This document shows, one piece after another, positions 59,101 through 64,000 of a stretch of 64,000 nt of DNA. The stretch's first letter is position 1; every line of letters starts with the position of its first letter. This stretch comes from Tipula vernalis (lineage: Eukaryota > Arthropoda > Insecta > Diptera > Tipulidae). The position numbers and the translations under genes were made by a program. The stretch is from the NCBI GenBank assembly GCA_958295665.1, contig OY282560.1:91116311-91180310 (forward strand). Reading direction: 5' to 3'. A model generated the notes under the pieces. That model saw only the letters and a list, made by a program, of their open reading frames with translations, was not told the origin of the DNA and searched no databases.

Positions 59101-62060
59101 AACCTATTGATAGAGGTATTAACCATCGTAATCGGAGCATTTTAGATTTTTGCCGCCCAAAAACTTGTGGGCTATAGCACAGTTGATTTTCAATAAAATT
59201 GAATTTTCTAAGAAATGTTTAGAAATAATCGAGCAATCAAAATGAAAATTGTCACAGCAATTACAGGTCCCGAAACCTATTGATAGAGGTATCAACCATC
59301 GTAATCGGAGCATTTTAGATTTTTGCCGCCCAAAAACTTGTGGGCTATAGCACAATTGATTTTCAATAAAATTGAATTTTCTAAGAAATGTTTAGAAATA
59401 ATCGAGCAATCAAAATGAAAATTGTCACAGCAATTACAGGTCCCGAAACCTATTGATAGAGGTATCAACCATCGTAATCGGAGCATTTTTGATTTTTGCC
59501 GCCCAAAAACTTGTGGGCTATAGCACAGTTGATTTTCAATAAAATTGAATTTTCTAAGAAATGTTTAGAAATAATCGAGCAATCAAAATGAAAATTGTCA
59601 CAGCAATTACAGGTCCCGAAACCTATTGATAGAGGTATTAACCATCGTAATCGGAGCATTTTAGATTTTTGCCGCCCATAAACTTGTGGGCTATAGCACA
59701 GTTGATTTTCAATAAAATTGAATTTTATAAGAAATGTTTAGAAATAATCGAGCAATCAAAATGAAAATTGTCACACCAATTACAGGTCCCGAAACCTATT
59801 GATAGAGGTATCAACCATCGTAATCGGAGCATTTTAGATTTTTGCCGTCCAAAAACTTGTGGGCTATAGCACAGTTGATTTTCAATAAAATTGAATTTTC
59901 TAAGAAATGTTAAGAAATAATCGAGCAATCAAAATGAAAATTGTCACAGCAATTACAGGTCCCGAAACCTATTGATTGAGGTATCAACCATCGTAATCGG
60001 AGCATTTTAGATTTTTGCCGCCCAAAAACTTGTGGGCTATAGCACAGTTGATTTTCAATAAAATTGAATTTTCTAAGAAATGTTTAGAAATAATCGAGCA
60101 ATCAAAATAAAAATTGTCACAGCAATTACAGGTCCCGAAACCTATTGATAGAGGTATCAACCATCGTAATCGGACCATTTTAGATTTTTGCCGCCCAAAA
60201 ACTTGTGGGCTTATAGCACAGTTGATTTTCAATAAAATTGAATTTTCTAAGAAATGTTTAGAAATAATCGAGCAATGAAAATGAAAATTGTCACAGCAAT
60301 TACAGGTCCCGAAACCTATTGATAGAGGTATCAACCATCGTAATCGGAGCATTTTAGATTTTTGCCGCCCAAAAACTTGTGGGCTATAGCACAGTTGATT
60401 TTCAATAAAATTGAATTTTCTAAGAAATGTTTAGAAATAATCGAGCAATCAAAATGAAAATTGTCACAGCAATTACAGGTCCCGAAACCTATTGATAGAG
60501 GTATCAACCATCGTAATCGGATCATTTTAGATTTTTGCCGCCCAAAAACTTGTGGGCTATAGCACAGTTGATTTTCAATAAAATTGAATTTTCTAAGAAA
60601 TGTTTAGAAATAATCGAGCAATCAAAATGAAAATTGTCACAGCAATTACAGGTCCCGAAACCTATTGATAGAGGTATCAACCATCGTAATCGGATCATTT
60701 TAGATTTTTGCCGCCCAAAAACTTGTGGGCTATAGCACAGTTGATTTTCAATAAAATTGAATTTTCTAAGAAATGTTTAGAAATAATCGAGCAATCAAAA
60801 TGAAAATTGTCACAGCAATTACAGGTCCCGAAACCTATTGATAGAGGTATCAACCATCGTAATCGGAGCATTTTAGATTTTTGCCGCCCAAAAACTTGTG
60901 GGCTATAGCACAGTTGATTTTCAATAAAATTGAATTTTCTAAGAAATGTTTAGAAATAATCGAGCAATCAAAATGAAAATTGTCACAGCAATTACAGGTC
61001 CCGGAACCTATTGATAGAGGTATCAACCATCGTAATCGGAGCATTTTTGATTTTTGCCGCCCAAAAACTTGTGGGCTATAGCACAGTTGATTTTCAATAA
61101 AATTGAATTTTCTAAGAAATGTTTAGAAATAATCGAGCAATCAAAATGAAAATTGTCACAGCAATTACAGGTCCCGAAACCTATTGATAGAGGTATCAAC
61201 CATCGTAATCGGAGCATTTTAGATTTTTGCCGCCCAAAAACTTGTGGGCTATAGCACAGTTGATTTTCAATAAAATTGAATTTTCTAAGAAATGTTTAGA
61301 AATAATCGAGCAATCAAAATGAAAATTGTCACAGCAATTACAGGTCCCGAAACCTATTGATAGAGGTATCAACCATCGTAATCGGAGCATTTTTGATTTT
61401 TGCCGCCCAAAAACTTGTGGGCTATAGCACAGTTGATTTTCAATAAAATTGAATTTTATAAGAAATGTTTAGAAATAATCGAGCAATCAAAATGAAAATT
61501 GTCACAGCAATTACAGGTCCCGAAACCTATTGATAGAGGTATCAACCATCGTAATCGGAGCATTTTAGATTTTTGCCGCCCAAAAACTTGTGGGCTTATA
61601 GCACAGTTGATTTTCAATAAAATTGAATTTTCTAAGAAATGTTTAGAAATAATCGAGCAATCAAAATGAAAATTGTCACAGCAATTACAGGTCCCGAAAC
61701 CTATTGATAGAGGTATCAACCATCGTAATCGGAGCATTTTAGATTTTTGCCGCCCAAAAACTTGTGGGCTATAGCACAGTTGATTTTCAATAAAATTGAA
61801 TTTTCTAAGAAATGTTTAGAAATAATCGAGCAATCAAAATGAAAATTGTCACAGCAATTACAGGTCCCGAAACCTATTGATAGAGGTATCAACCATCGTA
61901 ATCGGAGCATTTTTGATTTTTGCCGCCCAAAAACTTGTGGGCTATAGCACAGTTGATTTTCAATAAAATTGAATTTTCTAAGAAATGTTTAGAAATAATC
62001 GAGCAATCAAAATGAAAATTGTCACAGCAATTACAGGTCCCGAAACCTATTGATAGAGGT
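56177..62060. repeat. Higher-order block repeated at 3,288-3,289-bp offset (19 monomers)
   Basis: About 2.6 kb from 56177 recurs from 59465. Rare shared marks include CACACCAATT (56483 and 59771), GCCGTCCAAAA, TGTTAAGAAAT, AATAAAAATTG and GCAATGAAAATG, all at the same offset. The offset grows from 3288 to 3289 because the first copy lost one C in GCCGCCAAAA near 56904. Confidence 0.85.
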
Positions 62061-64000
62061 ATCAACCATCGTAATCGGACCATTTTAGATTTTTGCCGCC
62101 CAAAAACTTGTGGGCTTATAGCACAGTTGATTTTCAATAAAATTGAATTTTCTAAGAAATGTTTAGAAATAATCGAGCAATCAAAATGAAAATTGTCACA
62201 GCAATTACAGGTCCCGAAACCTATTGATAGAGGTATCAAGCATCGTAATCGGAGCATTTTAGATTTTTGCCGCCCAAAAACTTGTGGGCTATAGCACAGT
62301 TGATTTTCAATAAAATTGAATTTTCTAAGAAATGTTTAGAAATAATCGAGCAATCAAAATGAAAATTGTCACAGCAATTACAGGTCCCGAAACCTATTGA
62401 TAGAGGTATCAACCATCGTAATCGGACCATTTTTGATTTTTGCCGCCCAAAAACTTGTGGGCTATAGCACAGTTGATTTTCAATAAAATTGAATTTTATA
62501 AGAAATGTTTAGAAATAATCGAGCAATCAAAATGAAAATTGTCACAGCAATTACAGGTCCCGAAACCTATTGATAGAGGTATCAACCATCGTAATCGGAC
62601 CATTTTAGATTTTTGCCGCCCAAAAACTTGTGGGCTTATAGCACAGTTGATTTTCAATAAAATTGAATTTTCTAAGAAATGTTTAGAAATAATCGAGCAA
62701 TCAAAATGAAAATTGTCACAGCAATTACAGGTCCCGAAACCTATTGATAGAGGTATCAACCATCGTAATCGGAGCATTTTTGATTTTTGCCGCCCAAAAA
62801 CTTGTGGGCTATAGCACAGTTGATTTTCAATAAAATTGAATTTTATAAGAAATGTTTAGAAATAATCGAACAATCAAAATGAAAATTGTCACAGCAATTA
62901 CAGGTCCCGAAACCTATTGATAGAGGTATCAACCATCGTAATCGGACCATTTTAGATTTTTGCCGCCCAAAAACTTGTGGGCTTATAGCACAGTTGATTT
63001 TCAATAAAATTGAATTTTCTAAGAAATGTTTAGAAATAATCGAGCAATCAAAATGAAAATTGTCACAGCAATTACAGGTCCCGAAACCTATTGATAGAGG
63101 TATGAACCATCGTAATCGGAGCATTTTAGATTTTTGCCGCCCAAAAACTTGTGGGCTATAGCACAGTTGATTTTCAATAAAATTGAATTTTCTAAGAAAT
63201 GTTTAGAAATAATCGAGCAATCAAAATGAAAATTGTCACAGCAATTACAGGCCCCGAAACCTATTGATAGAGGTATCAACCATCGTAATCGGACCATTTT
63301 TAGATTTTTGCCGCCCAAAAACTTGTGGGCTTATAGCACAGTTGATTTTCAATAAAATTGAATTTTCTAAGAAATGTTTAGAAATAATCGAGCAATCAAA
63401 ATGAAAATTGTCACAGCAATTACAGGTCCCGAAACCTATTGATAGAGGTATCAACCATCGTAATCGGAGCATTTTAGATTTTTGCCGCCCAAAAACTTGT
63501 GGGCTATAGCACAGTTGATTTTCAATAAAATTGAATTTTCTAAGAAATGTTTAGAAATAATCGAGCAATCAAAATGAAAATTGTCACAGCAATTACAGGT
63601 CCCGGAACCTATTGATAGAGGTATCAACCATCGTAATCGGAGCATTTTAGATTTTTGCCGCCCAAAAACTCGTGGGCTATAGCACAGTTGATTTTCAATA
63701 AAATTGAATTTTCTAAGAAATGTTTAGAAATAATCGAGCAATCAAAATGGAAATTGTCACAGCAATTACAGGTCCCGAAACCTATTGATAGAGGTATCAA
63801 CCATCGTAATCGGACCATTTTAGATTTTTGCCGCCCAAAAACTTGTGGGCTATAGCACAGTTGATTTTCAATTAAATTGAATTTTCTAAGAAATGTTTAG
63901 AAATATTAGAGCAATCAAAATGAAAATTGTCACAGCAATTACAGGTCCCGAAACCTATTGATAGAGGTATCAACCATCGTAATCGGACCATTTTAGATTT

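Larger units (their letters stand above)
37886..64000. repeat. 173-bp satellite array, about 151 monomers, continues past the window
   Basis: The phrase ATAGCACAGTTG recurs every 173 bases (37886, 38059 and onward) to the end, all in one orientation, without any foreign insertion. Monomers differ at few diagnostic sites: TGTTCAGAAA or TGTTTAGAAA, ATCTAGC or ATCGAGC, GGATCATT, GGAGCATT or GGACCATT, and CTATAGC or CTTATAGC. Single-base indels give 172- and 174-bp variants. Two short perfect dyads occur in most units: TTCAAT-AAA-ATTGAA and AATTG-TCACAG-CAATT. Minus-strand ORFs of 64 codons per monomer (up to 122 in dimers) arise from the period and are not genes. Such an array suggests centromeric or pericentromeric heterochromatin, by inference only. 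Confidence 0.97.

Noticed and set aside
38541..63855. About eighty minus-strand ORFs of 60-122 codons, plus two plus-strand ones, in the satellite
   Set aside because: They are the same text repeated by the 173-bp period, broken or fused by single-base indels. Nothing indicates selection or expression, so they are satellite by-products, not a gene family.
37886..64000. CRISPR-like or gene-cluster interpretation of the regular repeats
   Set aside because: There are no unique spacers; the whole 173-bp unit is conserved, which is satellite DNA.

Overview
The window is AT-rich arthropod nuclear DNA, most likely from an insect. It has no bacterial gene organisation, and it holds BEL/Pao retrotransposons, an APE-type LINE, Helitron-like and foldback DNA elements, small GT-AG introns and a long satellite array. 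I cannot name the order or species. I see no confident single-copy host gene. Almost everything recognisable is mobile or repetitive DNA, as expected of heterochromatin or a pericentromeric edge.

Layout. 1-800: AT-rich DNA with a recurring ACTAGAA-type motif. 805-4560 (minus): a nearly intact two-ORF LINE with an FP25K-like ORF1 and an ORF2 broken by one in-frame TGA. 4942-9953 (plus): a 5.0-kb element whose two ends are CACTGAACAAA and CACTCAAAAAA in inverted orientation. It has many AGTGTTTG-type subterminal repeats and carries two decayed, intron-containing genes; I read it as a CACTA-like DNA transposon. 9978-16247 (plus): BEL/Pao element 1, with a probable 562-bp 5' LTR and an 18-nt primer site complementary to tRNA-Tyr. 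Its gag-pol is broken by stops and frameshifts and is cut off near the end of integrase. 17066-18235 (plus) and 20090-22000 (minus): two much older BEL remnants, with hairpin (MITE-like) elements between them. 22.1-25.6 kb: dispersed repeats and unassigned AT-rich DNA. 25620-26112 (minus): a 3' LINE stub. 26635-37885 (minus): BEL/Pao element 4, split by about 6.25 kb of Helitron-like and foldback DNA (26888-33140). 37886-64000: about 151 uninterrupted head-to-tail copies of a 173-bp satellite, running off the window.

How the parts relate. The genes serve transposition rather than a cell pathway: LINE endonuclease/reverse transcriptase, BEL Gag-protease-RT-RNase H-integrase, and the two CACTA-like genes. 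All are broken except perhaps LINE ORF1. The BEL copies form an age series. Element 4 has an intact integrase catalytic triad but has lost the reverse-transcriptase YxDD core in a clean deletion. Element 1 keeps YIDD but has a lysine where the integrase glutamate should be. Elements 2 and 3 are scraps.

The satellite shows layered higher-order organisation: a 691-bp four-monomer unit in three copies, and longer blocks repeated at offsets of about 2.42, 3.29, 6.06, 8.66 and 11.25 kb. It meets BEL element 4 at a sharp edge. The most notable items are the two-gene CACTA-like element, the Helitron split of BEL element 4, and the satellite's higher-order structure. All family assignments are from memory and reading; no database search was run.
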